Positions 18,539-27,130 of a stretch of DNA of 64,000 nt are shown in pieces (position 1 is the stretch's first letter; the number at the start of each line of letters is the position of its first letter). The position numbers and the translations under genes are program-made. The notes beneath the pieces were generated by a model, which made no database searches, was not told the origin of the DNA, and was given only the letters and a program-made list of their open reading frames with translations. This DNA comes from Permianibacter sp046297695 (GTDB lineage: Bacteria > Pseudomonadota > Gammaproteobacteria > Enterobacterales > Permianibacteraceae): NCBI GenBank assembly GCA_046297695.1, contig JBKBHF010000012.1, positions 1-64,000 on the forward strand. The letters run 5' to 3'.

Positions 18539-19687
18539 TTACTCAGTTTTTGTGTCGTAGTTGCCGTCAATTGCCGGGGCTTTCCGGCCCAGACGGGTGT
18601 AGAAGTCAGCCACGAAGGCGGCAAGGGTACCGGTTTCAATGGCCCCGCGCAAACCGGCCATCAGGCGTTGGTAATAGCGCAGGTTGTGGATCGTATTGAG
18701 CCGGCCGCCGAGCCCTTCATTGCATTTGTCGAGGTGGTGCAAATAGGCACGCGAGTAGCGTTGGCAGGTGTAACAGTCGCAGCCCTCTTCCACCGGCCGC
18801 TCATCGCTGCGGTATTGGGCATTGCGTAACCGGACTACACCGTCACTGGTGAATAAATGAGCATTGCGGGCATTGCGGGTCGGCATCACGCAGTCAAACA
18901 TGTCGACGCCACGGCGCACTGCCTCAACGATGTCTTCCGGTTTACCGACGCCCATCAGGTAACGCGGCCGGTCCGTCGGCAGCTGATGCGTCACACCATC
19001 AAGCACCCGCAGCATCTCCGGTTTCGGCTCGCCGACCGACAGGCCGCCGATGGCGTAGCCGTCAAAGCCGATCTTGGTCAGCCCATCCAATGACTTGGCG
19101 CGCAGATCCAGATGCATGCCGCCCTGGACGATACCGAACAGCGCCGACGGATTGCCTTCATGCGCCATTTTGCTGCGCTCGGCCCAGCGCAGGCTGAGCT
19201 CCATCGATTTCTTGGCGACCTCCCAGCTGGCCGGGTACGGTGTGCATTCGTCGAAGATCATGACGATATCCGAAGCTAAACTGCGCTGAACCTGCATCGA
19301 ACGTTCGGGATCGAGCCAGACTTCGGCTCCATCGATCGGCGACCGGAACTTGACGCCGGCTTCGCTGATTTTGCGCATGGCGCCGAGACTGAATACTTGA
19401 AAACCGCCGGAGTCAGTCAGGATCGGTCCTTGCCAGCCGCCAAAGCCATGCAAGCCGCCGAACTTTTCCATCAGCTCCGGGCCAGGCCGCAGCATCAGGT
19501 GAAAGGTATTGCCGAGGATGATCTGGGCACCGAGATCCTTGACCTCGTCGGCCGTCACGGTCTTGACCGCGCCATAGGTGCCGACCGGCATGAAAGCCGG
19601 CGTTTCGACCACGCCCCGGGCGAAGGTCATCCGGCCGCGCCGGGCCGGGCCATCGGTGCCAAGCAATTCGAATTGCATGCTGGTCAT
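18539..19687 (-). CDS. tgt: tRNA-guanine transglycosylase
   Basis: Protein of 382 residues that exchanges guanine 34 of tRNAs with GUN anticodons for preQ1. Motifs include TPAFMPVGT, LTDSGGFQVFSLG with the active-site Asp, GIVQGG, and the zinc site CDCYTCQRYSRAYLHHL. The start overlaps the queA stop by four bases (ATGA). An alternative ATG three codons later (MQFELL) fits homologues equally well. Confidence 0.97.
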   Translation of the reverse strand: MTSMQFELLGTDGPARRGRMTFARGVVETPAFMPVGTYGAVKTVTADEVKDLGAQIILGNTFHLMLRPGPELMEKFGGLHGFGGWQGPILTDSGGFQVFSLGAMRKISEAGVKFRSPIDGAEVWLDPERSMQVQRSLASDIVMIFDECTPYPASWEVAKKSMELSLRWAERSKMAHEGNPSALFGIVQGGMHLDLRAKSLDGLTKIGFDGYAIGGLSVGEPKPEMLRVLDGVTHQLPTDRPRYLMGVGKPEDIVEAVRRGVDMFDCVMPTRNARNAHLFTSDGVVRLRNAQYRSDERPVEEGCDCYTCQRYSRAYLHHLDKCNEGLGGRLNTIHNLRYYQRLMAGLRGAIETGTLAAFVADFYTRLGRKAPAIDGNYDTKTE

Positions 19688-20721
19688 GGTTCGCCAGCCG
19701 TGGCAGAGCGGGTCAGGAACATCGCATCCCCATAAGAAAAGAATCGGTACTTTTGTTCTATAGCTTCGCGGTAGGCCGCGAGGATGCGTTCCCGGCCGCT
19801 GAACGCCGACACCAGCATCAGCAAGGTCGATTGCGGCAGGTGGAAATTGGTGATCAAGGCATCGACAGCCCGGAACCGGTAGCCGGGATAGATAAAGATG
19901 GTGGTGTCGCCGGTGCCGGATTCAAGGGTGCCACTGGCAGCGGCCGACTCCAGGGACCGGACCGACGTGGTACCGACCGCGACCACCCGACCACCGCGGG
20001 CCCGGGTCTCCTGCACCGCCTGCACCACGGCCGGGCTGACCTCGAACCACTCCGAATGCATGCTGTGCTCTTCGATGCGCTCGACCCGGACCGGCTGGAA
20101 GGTGCCGGCGCCAACGTGCAGCGTGACGTGGGCCATGCGCACGCCCTTGGCGGCCAACCTGGCCAGCAGCGGCTCGTCAAAGTGCAGGCCGGCGGTCGGC
20201 GCAGCGACTGCACCGGGCACGGCGGCATAGACGGTCTGGTAACGCTCGCGGTCGGCTGCTTCATCAGCCCGCTCGAAATAGGGTGGCAACGGCATGTGGC
20301 CCTGCTCGGCCATCAGCTCGAACCAGGAACGCGCGGAATGGAACCGGTACAGGTCACCCTCGCGGCCCAGTACCGTCACCTCGCCGCCTTCGGCCAGTGT
20401 CAGCACCATGCCGTCGCGCAGACCCTTGCTGCTGCGGCCATGGGCCAGCACCTCATGGGCGCTCAGCACCCGCTCGATAAGGATCTCGACCTGGCCACCG
20501 GTCTGCTTCTGGGCGAACAGCCGCGCCGCCAGCACCTTGGTGTTATTGAATACCAGCAGGTCGTTCGGCGTCAGCAGGTCCAACACATCGGTGAACTGGC
20601 GGTGCACGATGGCCCCGGAGTTGCCATCCAGACACAGCAGCCGGCTGGCGCTGCGTTCCGCCAGCGGGTAACGCGCGATCAGCTCATCGGGCAAGGAATA
20701 ATCAAAATCGGACAGCAGCAT
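19684..20721 (-). CDS. queA: S-adenosylmethionine:tRNA ribosyltransferase-isomerase
   Basis: Protein of 345 residues from the ATG at 20721 (LLSDFDYSLPDELIARYP); the open frame extends upstream to 20907 but that part overlaps the tRNA region and is not native. QueA transfers the ribose of SAM to preQ1-modified tRNA to make epoxyqueuosine. Typical segments are VFNNTKVLAARL, PTAGLHFD and HVGAGTFQPVR, near the C-terminus FYSYGDAM-like RFFSYGDAMF. It begins the tgt-yajC-secDF transcription unit. Confidence 0.97.
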   Translation of the reverse strand: MLLSDFDYSLPDELIARYPLAERSASRLLCLDGNSGAIVHRQFTDVLDLLTPNDLLVFNNTKVLAARLFAQKQTGGQVEILIERVLSAHEVLAHGRSSKGLRDGMVLTLAEGGEVTVLGREGDLYRFHSARSWFELMAEQGHMPLPPYFERADEAADRERYQTVYAAVPGAVAAPTAGLHFDEPLLARLAAKGVRMAHVTLHVGAGTFQPVRVERIEEHSMHSEWFEVSPAVVQAVQETRARGGRVVAVGTTSVRSLESAAASGTLESGTGDTTIFIYPGYRFRAVDALITNFHLPQSTLLMLVSAFSGRERILAAYREAIEQKYRFFSYGDAMFLTRSATAGEP

Positions 20722-20813
20722 GGCGAGAAAATGAGCAGTGGCTAGAAAACAGACAGCACCAGGGCGCGGGCGCGCTAGGGTAACCAACTCAAGCAAGACA
20801 TACCAGCCGAGCG

Positions 20814-20841
20814 TTGACCGGATCGTTTGCTTTGTTATACT
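20814..20841 (+). promoter_or_regulatory. Sigma-70 promoter of tRNA-Leu
   Basis: TTGACC at 20814-20819 and TATACT at 20836-20841, with a 16-base spacer. The following GCGCGCCC discriminator is GC-rich, as in stringently controlled stable-RNA promoters. The tRNA begins 13 bases after the -10 box. Confidence 0.8.
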
Positions 20842-20854
20842 GCGCGCCCTCCGT

Positions 20855-20941
20855 GCCGGAGTGGTGGAATCGGTAGACGCGCTGGACTCAAAATCCAGTA
20901 TCCGCAAGGGTGTGTGGGTTCAAGTCCCACCTCCGGCACCA
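20855..20941 (+). tRNA. tRNA-Leu (anticodon CAA)
   Basis: An 87-base type II tRNA. The acceptor arms GCCGGAG and CTCCGGC pair fully, the discriminator is A and the CCA end is encoded. The anticodon stem CTGGA/TCCAG encloses CTCAAAA, giving anticodon CAA, which reads UUG. The long variable arm (TATCCGCAAGGGTG region) and the GGTTCAAGTCC T-arm are those of a leucine tRNA. Confidence 0.97.
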
Positions 20942-20947
20942 AATTTC

Positions 20948-20974
20948 AAAAGGCCCGCCTCTGCGGGCCTTTTG
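20948..20974 (+). terminator. Terminator after tRNA-Leu
   Basis: AAAAGGCCCGC pairs with GCGGGCCTTTT around CTCT, followed by further T-rich sequence. It ends the tRNA transcript about 10 bases after the CCA. Confidence 0.85.
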
Positions 20975-21031
20975 CTTTTCCACTGATCATCGCCCACATC
21001 AGCCAGCAACTTTCTGACGTATGATCCAGCC

Positions 21032-21628
21032 ATGAGCAAGCGACCGACTCACACCGACGACGAACTGGCCCTGTTCCGCGCCGAAATCGCGGACGTCACG
21101 CCCTTGCCGGAGGAGGCGGAAGTGGCGGTCAGCAACGCACCGGCACTCGATGCCGCTGCCATCGAAGCGCGTCGGCTCGCGGCAATCACCGATCAGCAAC
21201 ACGACCGCAACTACCTGTCGACCACCGAACCGCCGCTGGTCGATCCCTATGCCGAAATCGGTTACCGGCATGACGGCGTCCAGCTCGGGGTCTATCAGGC
21301 GCTACGGCAAGGCAAATACGAAAGCCGATACGTGCTCGACCTGCACCGGCGCACCGTCGAGCAGGCACGCAAGGATGTGTTCGACTTCATTCACGACGCC
21401 GTCAAACGCGAGCAACGCTGCGTGCTGATCCTGCACGGTCGCGGCGTTCGGGCACCGATCCCCGCCTTGCTGAAAAGCTACGTCAATGTCTGGTTGCAAC
21501 AGCTGCCGGAAGTGCTGGCCTTTCACTCGGCGCAGAAACGTGATGGCGGTACCGGCGCCGTCTATGTGATGCTGAAAAAAAGCGACGACGCCAAACAGGA
21601 CAATCGCGAACGCTACGGTGTGCGCTGA
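21032..21628 (+). CDS. smrA: SMR-domain protein (SmrA-type endonuclease)
   Basis: Protein of 198 residues. The C-terminal half is a Smr domain with the LDLHR motif near residue 105 and the HGRG motif near residue 140. The N-terminal region carries the DDELALFRAEIADVTPL segment typical of E. coli SmrA/YdaL and related proteins. Such proteins have nicking-endonuclease or RNA-cleaving activity in tested cases; the exact role here is inferred. The gene is monocistronic, starting about 60 bp after the tRNA terminator and ending before a bidirectional terminator. Confidence 0.85.
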   Translation: MSKRPTHTDDELALFRAEIADVTPLPEEAEVAVSNAPALDAAAIEARRLAAITDQQHDRNYLSTTEPPLVDPYAEIGYRHDGVQLGVYQALRQGKYESRYVLDLHRRTVEQARKDVFDFIHDAVKREQRCVLILHGRGVRAPIPALLKSYVNVWLQQLPEVLAFHSAQKRDGGTGAVYVMLKKSDDAKQDNRERYGVR

Positions 21629-21695
21629 GCCAGCTTCGGTCGTGACTGGCGCAGAAGCTGGCCGGCATAGCGGCGGAAGCCATTCCTGCAAAAAC

Positions 21696-21725
21696 AAAAA
21701 AGCGGAGCGCATGGCTCCGCTTTTT
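21696..21725. terminator. Bidirectional terminator between smrA and the cytochrome gene
   Basis: AAAAAGCGGAGC and GGCTCCGCTTTTT form a GC stem flanked by A and T runs, so it works in both directions for the convergent genes on either side. Confidence 0.9.
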
Positions 21726-21739
21726 CTTTCAGATTTCGT

Positions 21740-22183
21740 TCAGTCTTTCTTGAATGAATCGTGGCAGTTCTTGCAGCTGCCGCCGACCTGACCAAACGCC
21801 GTTTTCCACTGGCTCGGATCGGCAGTTTGTGCCGCCGCGACCAAGGCAGCGGTTGCGTTCTTCTGTTTGTCGATGGCAGCCTGGAACTCGGTGGCTTTTT
21901 CCCAGATCGCCGGCAAGGCTTCGGTATCGCCCTGATGCGAACCGACCGGGAAATGCTCTTTGACCTTGCGCCACTGCTCCGCCGCGACGCTATCCAGGGT
22001 CTTGGCATGGCTCAACAGTTTGGCCTGCTGACTGGCGTCGCCAGCCTCGATCAACTTCTTGATGGCACCCATTTCTTTTTTGAACGCCTTGAAGCCTTCT
22101 TTGCGCGCTTCAATCGGGTCAATGGCAGCAACCACGCTGCAGCTCAGCACGACAGCACCAAGTGCAATAGCCAAACGTTTCAT
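21740..22183 (-). CDS. Class II cytochrome c (cytochrome c' family)
   Basis: Protein of 147 residues from the ATG at 22183, which has a GAGGAG-type ribosome-binding site; an upstream in-frame ATG at 22234 is less likely. A signal peptide (LAIALGAVVLSCSVVAA) directs it to the periplasm. The single haem motif CKNCH lies six residues from the C-terminus, as in class II four-helix cytochromes c'. It may bind gases or transfer electrons; which of these is unknown. Transcribed alone, convergent with smrA. Confidence 0.88.
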   Translation of the reverse strand: MKRLAIALGAVVLSCSVVAAIDPIEARKEGFKAFKKEMGAIKKLIEAGDASQQAKLLSHAKTLDSVAAEQWRKVKEHFPVGSHQGDTEALPAIWEKATEFQAAIDKQKNATAALVAAAQTADPSQWKTAFGQVGGSCKNCHDSFKKD

Positions 22184-22286
22184 CTCGTCTCCTCGTTGTT
22201 CAAGCACACAGCCGTTCTTGCACGATTCATCCAATGTTATCGGACGCGGCGCCGGCAGGCGTTAAACGCGCCGGTACCGCAGTCAT

Positions 22287-23357
22287 TCAGTCGCCATAGA
22301 TCGCGATGAGCCGTTCACCAGTGCGGTCAATCGACGCCCGATACATGCCCTTGCTGTTGAAAGGCAACGCGACGTTGCCTTGACCATCGACGGCGATGAT
22401 ACCGCCCTCGCCGCCCAATTTGACCAGCTTGTCCTTAACCACCGCTGAAGCGGCATCGGTCAGCGGCTGCTTGAGGTACTCCACCCGGGCGCAGATATCG
22501 TGCGCCACCGCCGCCCGGATGAAATACTCACCATGCCCCGTTGCCGATACGGCGCAGACCGCATTGGCATAGGTGCCGGCACCGATCACCGGGGCGTCAC
22601 CGACCCGGCCCCAGCGCTTGTTGGTCATCCCGCCGGTAGAGGTTGCGGCCGCGAGCCGGCCGCTGCGGTCCAGCGCAACAGCACCGACTGTGCCGAAGCG
22701 ATTTTCCTGGTCAGAAAATCTGTACGACTGTTTACGGCCTTTGGTTTGCTCGGCATCTTCCGACAAGCCGGTTGCGCCCTGCTCACCACTGCTGCGTTCT
22801 TTTTCCAGCAACTTCTGCAGCTGCTGCCAGCGCCGCTCGGTATGAAAGTACAATGGCTCGACCAGCTCGATCTGCTGGGTCCGGGCAAACGCTTCGGCGC
22901 CGTCGCCAATCAGCATCACGTGCGGTGAGCTGTCCATGACCCGGCGCGCCAACGTGATCGGATTTTTTACCGTGGTGACGCCGGCGATCGCCCCCGCAGC
23001 GAGTGTGCTGCCATCCATGATGGCGGCATCAAGCTCGTTCTTGCCATCGTGGGTAAACACCGCACCTTTGCCGGCATTGAACAGCGGCGAATCCTCCATC
23101 ACGCGGACACTGGCCTCAACCGCATCCAGACTGCTGCCGCCTTGCTGCAAGATGCGATAGCCGGCATCGAGCGCCTGCGCGAGGGCATCGCGATATTGCG
23201 CTTCCAGTTCCGGCGACAGTTCACTGCGCAGGATGGTACCGGCACCACCATGAATGGCGATGGCGATCGGCGCCCGTTCCGCCACGTCCGCCGCCTGGGC
23301 GGCATCGCCTGCGATTGCAGTCATCAACAACACTCCTGCCAGTATGGAACGGCTCAT
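22287..23357 (-). CDS. iaaA: Isoaspartyl peptidase / L-asparaginase (plant type)
   Basis: Protein of 356 residues of the Ntn-hydrolase family. It begins with a signal peptide ending near AQA, so it acts in the periplasm, unlike the cytoplasmic E. coli IaaA. Key segments are IAIHGGAGT, SLDAVEASV, FNAGKGAVF and GTVGAVALD, in which the Thr becomes the N-terminal nucleophile after self-cleavage. The TSTGGMTNKRWGRVGDAPVIGAGTYA region forms the substrate pocket. The start overlaps the MAPEG stop by four bases. Confidence 0.9.
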   Translation of the reverse strand: MSRSILAGVLLMTAIAGDAAQAADVAERAPIAIAIHGGAGTILRSELSPELEAQYRDALAQALDAGYRILQQGGSSLDAVEASVRVMEDSPLFNAGKGAVFTHDGKNELDAAIMDGSTLAAGAIAGVTTVKNPITLARRVMDSSPHVMLIGDGAEAFARTQQIELVEPLYFHTERRWQQLQKLLEKERSSGEQGATGLSEDAEQTKGRKQSYRFSDQENRFGTVGAVALDRSGRLAAATSTGGMTNKRWGRVGDAPVIGAGTYANAVCAVSATGHGEYFIRAAVAHDICARVEYLKQPLTDAASAVVKDKLVKLGGEGGIIAVDGQGNVALPFNSKGMYRASIDRTGERLIAIYGD

Positions 23358-23752
23358 GCGCGGCTCATCCAGAATGCCAACAGGTTGGCGACAGCAAGAC
23401 CGATGATGACGGTGACGGTCAGCACCGTACCGACGAAGCGGCCGAAACTGACTTTTGGCGACCGACTCAAACCCAATGCATGCAGCAGGCGCCCGACGAG
23501 CAGGGTTGCGCCGAAAATATGCAGCGTCAGCGCGCTGCCTTTATTCAGTTCCAGCGCCGCCAGCAGGATCAGCGCGATCGGAATGGTTTCAATGGCATTG
23601 CCGTGGGCGCGGATCGCCAGCAGCAAGGATTTTTCGCCGCCATCGCCCACGCCGACCCGGTGCTTCCACCGTTTGGCAACAATGCGCAAAAGCAGCACAA
23701 TGATCAGCAAACCCAGCAACGCCGCATACAAACCGGTGATCGGCAACAACAT
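23354..23752 (-). CDS. MAPEG-family membrane protein
   Basis: Protein of 132 residues from the ATG at 23752, which has GGAG nine bases upstream; the in-frame ATG at 23794 has no ribosome-binding site. Four hydrophobic helices and the RAHGNAIETIPIALILL segment match the MAPEG family (microsomal glutathione-transferase-like; bacterial YecN group). Its stop overlaps the peptidase start by four bases. Enzymatic role is not established for this subgroup. Confidence 0.88.
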   Translation of the reverse strand: MLLPITGLYAALLGLLIIVLLLRIVAKRWKHRVGVGDGGEKSLLLAIRAHGNAIETIPIALILLAALELNKGSALTLHIFGATLLVGRLLHALGLSRSPKVSFGRFVGTVLTVTVIIGLAVANLLAFWMSRA

Positions 23753-23940
23753 CAAGGCATACTCCGAAAACGTCGGCAGCGCTGCGCCGACCATGCAGGT
23801 CCGGCAAGGCTACGTGAGCGCGCAACGGACTGACAAGCCGGCGCTGGGCCGGTTTTTTTACCCATCAAGTAAATGCTGGCAAAACGTCGCGATGACCCCA
23901 ACCTTGCCACACCAACCATGACATCAAGAGGAACCGCCTT

Positions 23941-24373
23941 GTGAAAGTGTCCGCCACCGTTGCCGCCATCATCGAACGCGACGGCCGTTTTCTGGTCGTT
24001 GAAGAATCGGACAAGCAGGACGGTCGGCGGGTGCTGAACCAGCCCGCCGGTCATGTCGAGCCCGGCGAAAGCCTGATCGCGGCAGCCATTCGGGAGGTCG
24101 CGGAAGAAGCCGGTTTGCCGTTCACACCCGACGCGGTCGTCGGGGTTTACCGGCTGACTGCCCGCAATGGCCGCGACTACCTGCGCATCTGCTTCGCCGG
24201 CAGCGTTCCGGCCGATGCCGTCGCCCGGCCTTGCGACGACGATATCCATGCCTGCCACTGGTTGAGCTTGCCGGAGATTGTCGCCTTCGGCCCGCGCAGC
24301 TCACTGGTACTTCAGTGCATTCAGGATTATCAGGCCGGTCAGCGGCTGCCGCTGACCGCCTTCTCGGTCTACA
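23941..24373 (+). pseudogene. nudJ: NUDIX phosphatase NudJ, 3' end interrupted by an assembly gap
   Basis: Intact through 144 codons: GHVEPGESLIAAAIREVAEEAGL is a complete Nudix box, and the order nudJ-mnmA is as in E. coli. The reading frame then runs into ten Ns. The 18 bases before the gap recur at 24522-24539 and continue there in frame with four more codons (K-S-D-G) and a TGA at 24552-24554. Joining the two copies gives a protein of 148 residues, close to E. coli NudJ (153). NudJ hydrolyses nucleoside and thiamine-derived phosphates. I regard the gene as real and intact in the organism; the break belongs to the assembly. Confidence 0.85.
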
Positions 24374-24383
24374 NNNNNNNNNN
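24374..24383. other. Assembly gap (10 N)
   Basis: Ten consecutive undetermined bases. They sit exactly after the first copy of an 18-base sequence whose second copy lies 166 bp further on, which suggests a scaffolding or gap-filling join. Confidence 0.99.
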
Positions 24384-24521
24384 TTCCCTCCGCGCCGGGG
24401 ACCGCGTCTGCCGCGACGGCGGCGAGGAGGTCGTCGTGGTGCTGCGGGACTGCGGCCGGGGCGAGGCCTAGGGCGGGGGGGTGGAGAGCGGCGCCGGGGG
24501 CGGGGCTGCGGCGGCCGCGCC
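24384..24521. other. Foreign very high-GC insert, probable chimeric sequence
   Basis: These 138 bases are about 83% G+C by hand count, against about 60% for the surroundings. One frame reads L-R-A-G-D-R-V-C-R-D-G-G-E-E, then VVVVLRDC and a stop. That resembles the GGEEF region of a diguanylate cyclase from a high-GC genome. The segment splits nudJ and is bounded by the gap on one side and a repeated 18-mer on the other, so it is most likely not part of this chromosome. Confidence 0.8.
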
Positions 24522-24539
24522 CCGCCTTCTCGGTCTACA
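24522..24539 (+). repeat. Second copy of the 18-bp join sequence
   Basis: CCGCCTTCTCGGTCTACA is identical to 24356-24373. The sequence after it completes the nudJ reading frame. Confidence 0.95.
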
Positions 24540-24646
24540 AGAGCGATGGTTGAAGCCCGCCATCGGCCCGGGACTGGTGAAAACTCGTCCAAACCGGCCA
24601 TGCTAGAATCCGCGCCCCGTTTTTTGCCTGCCCCTTGAGTTTGCCC

Positions 24647-25777
24647 ATGAGCACTGCCCCACGCGTCATCGTCGGTCTGTCCGGCGGCGTCGATTCCTCG
24701 GTTTCGGCCTGGCTGTTGAAGCAGCAGGGCTACCGGATCGAGGGCCTGTTCATGAAGAACTGGGAAGAGGACGACACCGACGAGTTCTGCTCGGCCGCGC
24801 AGGATCGCGCCGACGCCCAGGCGGTTGCCGAGAAGATCGGCATTCCGTTTCACACGGTCAATTTCGCTGCCGAATACTGGGACAACGTGTTCGAGCATTT
24901 CCTGACCGAGTACAAGGCCGGCCGGACCCCGAATCCGGACATCCTGTGCAACAAGGAAATCAAGTTCAAAGCCTTCCTCGATTTTGCCAAGCACCTCGGC
25001 GCCGATTACATCGCCACCGGTCACTACGCCCGGCGCGCCGATGTCAACGGTCAGGCCCAGCTGCTGCGCGGGGTGGATGGCAACAAGGACCAGAGCTACT
25101 TCCTTTACACGCTGCAGCAAGCGCAATTGCAACACGCGCTGTTTCCGGTCGGCGAGCTGGAAAAGCCGGAAGTGCGCCGCATCGCCGCCGAACAGGGTTT
25201 CGTCACGGCGGAAAAGAAGGATTCGACCGGCATCTGTTTCATCGGCGAACGCCGGTTCAGTGAATTCCTGAGCCGCTACCTGCCGGCCCAGCCGGGCAAT
25301 ATCGAAACCGTCGAAGGCAAGATCATCGGCCGACACAACGGCCTGATGTACCACACGCTTGGCCAGCGCAAAGGGCTCGGTATCGGCGGCCTCAAAGGCG
25401 CTGATGAATCACCGTGGTTTGTCGTCGCCAAGGATCTCGACCGCAACGTGCTGGTCGTCACCCAGGGCCATGACGACTCCTATCTGATGAGCACCGCGCT
25501 GTACGCGGCGCAGATGCACTGGGTCGCCGGCGCGCCGCCAGCAGCGCGCTTCGACTGCACCGCCAAGGTCCGCTACCGCCAGCACGATTTCCCGTGCACG
25601 GTCAGTGTCCGCAGCGATGGCAGCGTCGATGTCAGCTTCCCGGATCCACAGCGCGCGGTCACCCCGGGGCAATCGCTGGTGTTGTACGCGGGCGACGTCT
25701 GTCTGGGTGGCGGCATCATCGAATCGACCACGGCCCTGCGCCCGCTGCCGGCACGCTCGGTTGCCGAAAAAGTCTGA
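24647..25777 (+). CDS. mnmA: tRNA-specific 2-thiouridylase
   Basis: Protein of 376 residues that thiolates uridine 34 of tRNA-Lys, Glu and Gln. The PP-loop SGGVDSSV, the catalytic cysteine in LCNKEIKF and the second cysteine in STGICFIGER are present, as is the FMKNWEE segment. The start is the ATG at 24647; an upstream TTG at 24635 is unlikely. Sulfur comes through the TusDCBE relay encoded at 26735-28154. MnmC, which finishes the same nucleoside, is at 1069. Confidence 0.97.
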   Translation: MSTAPRVIVGLSGGVDSSVSAWLLKQQGYRIEGLFMKNWEEDDTDEFCSAAQDRADAQAVAEKIGIPFHTVNFAAEYWDNVFEHFLTEYKAGRTPNPDILCNKEIKFKAFLDFAKHLGADYIATGHYARRADVNGQAQLLRGVDGNKDQSYFLYTLQQAQLQHALFPVGELEKPEVRRIAAEQGFVTAEKKDSTGICFIGERRFSEFLSRYLPAQPGNIETVEGKIIGRHNGLMYHTLGQRKGLGIGGLKGADESPWFVVAKDLDRNVLVVTQGHDDSYLMSTALYAAQMHWVAGAPPAARFDCTAKVRYRQHDFPCTVSVRSDGSVDVSFPDPQRAVTPGQSLVLYAGDVCLGGGIIESTTALRPLPARSVAEKV

Positions 25778-25911
25778 TTTTTCTCAAGGTTATTCCGCTG
25801 TGTGCCCGACCGGTTTTGCTTGACCGGTCAAAACCGCCTCCGTATCGTGCAACTCGGCTCGGTTTACCCCCTCTAACGGGGTGCCGTTTCCTGCAACGAG
25901 GTGAGCAAGCA

Positions 25912-26607
25912 ATGGAATACAACGCCCAAGGTTACAGTCCGTCGGTTTACGCCGGCGTCGAGACGCGCGCCGCGGAAATCAACAAAGTTCTGAAGAACAC
26001 CTACATGCTGCTGTCGGCAACCTTGCTGTTCAGCGCCTTGATGGCTTATGTCGGCATGCTGTTCGCGCCGTCGGCCAGTCCGTGGATCGCCCTGATCGGT
26101 GCGTTCGCACTGCTGTATGGCGTGCACAAAACGGCCGATTCGGCCGCCGGCCTCGCGCTGGTATTTGTCTTCACCGGCTGGATGGGTTTCTGGCTGGCCC
26201 CGATGCTGAACTTCTTCATGGCCAAGGCCGGCGGCGGTGTGATTGTGCTGCAGGCGCTCGGCGGCACCGGTCTGATTTTCCTGTCGCTGTCGGCTTATGT
26301 GCTGAACACCCGCAAGGACTTCAGCTTCATGCGCGGCTTCCTGTTCGTCGGCCTGATGGTGGTGTTCTTCAGCGCACTGGCGATGCTGATCGCCAGCTAC
26401 TTCTTCGGCGTCCACATTCCGATGCTGAGCTTGGCGCTGTCGGCGGCCTGCGTGCTGCTGTTCTCGGCGTTCATCCTGTATGACACCAGCAACATCATCC
26501 ACGGCGGCGAAACCAATTACATTCGCGCCACGGTCTCGCTGTACCTGAACATCTACAACATCTTCACCAACCTGATGATGTTGCTCGGCATGTCCAGCGA
26601 CGACTGA
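25912..26607 (+). CDS. yccA: Bax inhibitor-1 / YccA family membrane protein
   Basis: Protein of 231 residues from the ATG at 25912, which has a GAGGTG ribosome-binding site. A short cytoplasmic N-terminus precedes seven hydrophobic helices. The C-terminal ILYDTSNIIHGGETNYIRATVSLYLNIYNIFTNL segment is the signature of the family. E. coli YccA is a substrate and modulator of the FtsH protease. In E. coli it neighbours tusE, and here the tus genes follow directly, so the neighbourhood is conserved. Confidence 0.92.
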   Translation: MEYNAQGYSPSVYAGVETRAAEINKVLKNTYMLLSATLLFSALMAYVGMLFAPSASPWIALIGAFALLYGVHKTADSAAGLALVFVFTGWMGFWLAPMLNFFMAKAGGGVIVLQALGGTGLIFLSLSAYVLNTRKDFSFMRGFLFVGLMVVFFSALAMLIASYFFGVHIPMLSLALSAACVLLFSAFILYDTSNIIHGGETNYIRATVSLYLNIYNIFTNLMMLLGMSSDD

Positions 26608-26681
26608 AGCCGGCCTCATCTGCCCTGCGACGCGAAACGAGGACAACCTCGCTGCGCGAGCCGGCACAGAATGGCTACAAT

Positions 26682-26708
26682 AGAGCCCGCTTCGGCGGGC
26701 TTTATTTT
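26682..26708 (+). terminator. Terminator after the yccA-type gene
   Basis: AGCCCGC and GCGGGCT (26684-26701) pair around TTCG, a stable tetraloop, followed by TTATTTTT. It separates the membrane-protein gene from the tus operon. Confidence 0.88.
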
Positions 26709-26734
26709 TGCCCGTCACGACCGAGACCGTCCGG

Positions 26735-27118
26735 ATGAGCCGCAAGCGCTTTGCCCTCTACGTCACCGCCAACCCGATCAGCCGCCAGGGCCAGCTGTCG
26801 GCACTGCGCTTTGCCGAAGCCGCGCTGGCTGGTGGCCACCAGATCGCCCGGGTGTTTTTTGCCGGCGATGCGGTGCTGGTGGGCCATACCGAACTCGACA
26901 TCCCGAGCGACGAACCGGCGCTGCAACAACGCTGGCAAACCCTGGTCGACGCCGATGGCACCGAACTGCTGCTGTGTTCCGCGGCGGCGCAACGCTATGG
27001 CCTCAAGGCCGATCCGGACGGCAAGCACAATCTGGCGGCGCATTTCAGCATCAGCGGGCTCGGCTCGCTGGTGGAATGCACGCTCGATTGCGACCGCGTC
27101 ATCCACTTTCCGGGCTGA
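26735..27118 (+). CDS. tusD: Sulfurtransferase complex subunit TusD
   Basis: Protein of 127 residues from the ATG at 26735 (E. coli TusD has 128). TusD accepts persulfide sulfur from TusA on a conserved cysteine, here in the LLLCSAAAQRYG segment. With TusB and TusC it forms a hexamer. The N-terminal FALYVTANPIS and central FFAGDAVLVG segments fit the DsrE fold. It starts 27 bp after the upstream terminator; tusC follows 12 bp later. Confidence 0.95.
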   Translation: MSRKRFALYVTANPISRQGQLSALRFAEAALAGGHQIARVFFAGDAVLVGHTELDIPSDEPALQQRWQTLVDADGTELLLCSAAAQRYGLKADPDGKHNLAAHFSISGLGSLVECTLDCDRVIHFPG

Positions 27119-27130
27119 GGCCGTGACACG

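Noticed and set aside
23825..23870. Terminator-like hairpin with seven T on the plus strand (around 23836-23860)
   Set aside because: There is no plus-strand gene upstream that it could terminate; it lies just upstream of the minus-strand MAPEG gene. It may be incidental or a relic, so it is not listed as a terminator.
24384..24470. A genuine GGDEF gene fragment in this chromosome
   Set aside because: The flanking 18-bp duplication, the N gap and the sudden rise in G+C point to a chimeric join, not to a resident or transferred gene.
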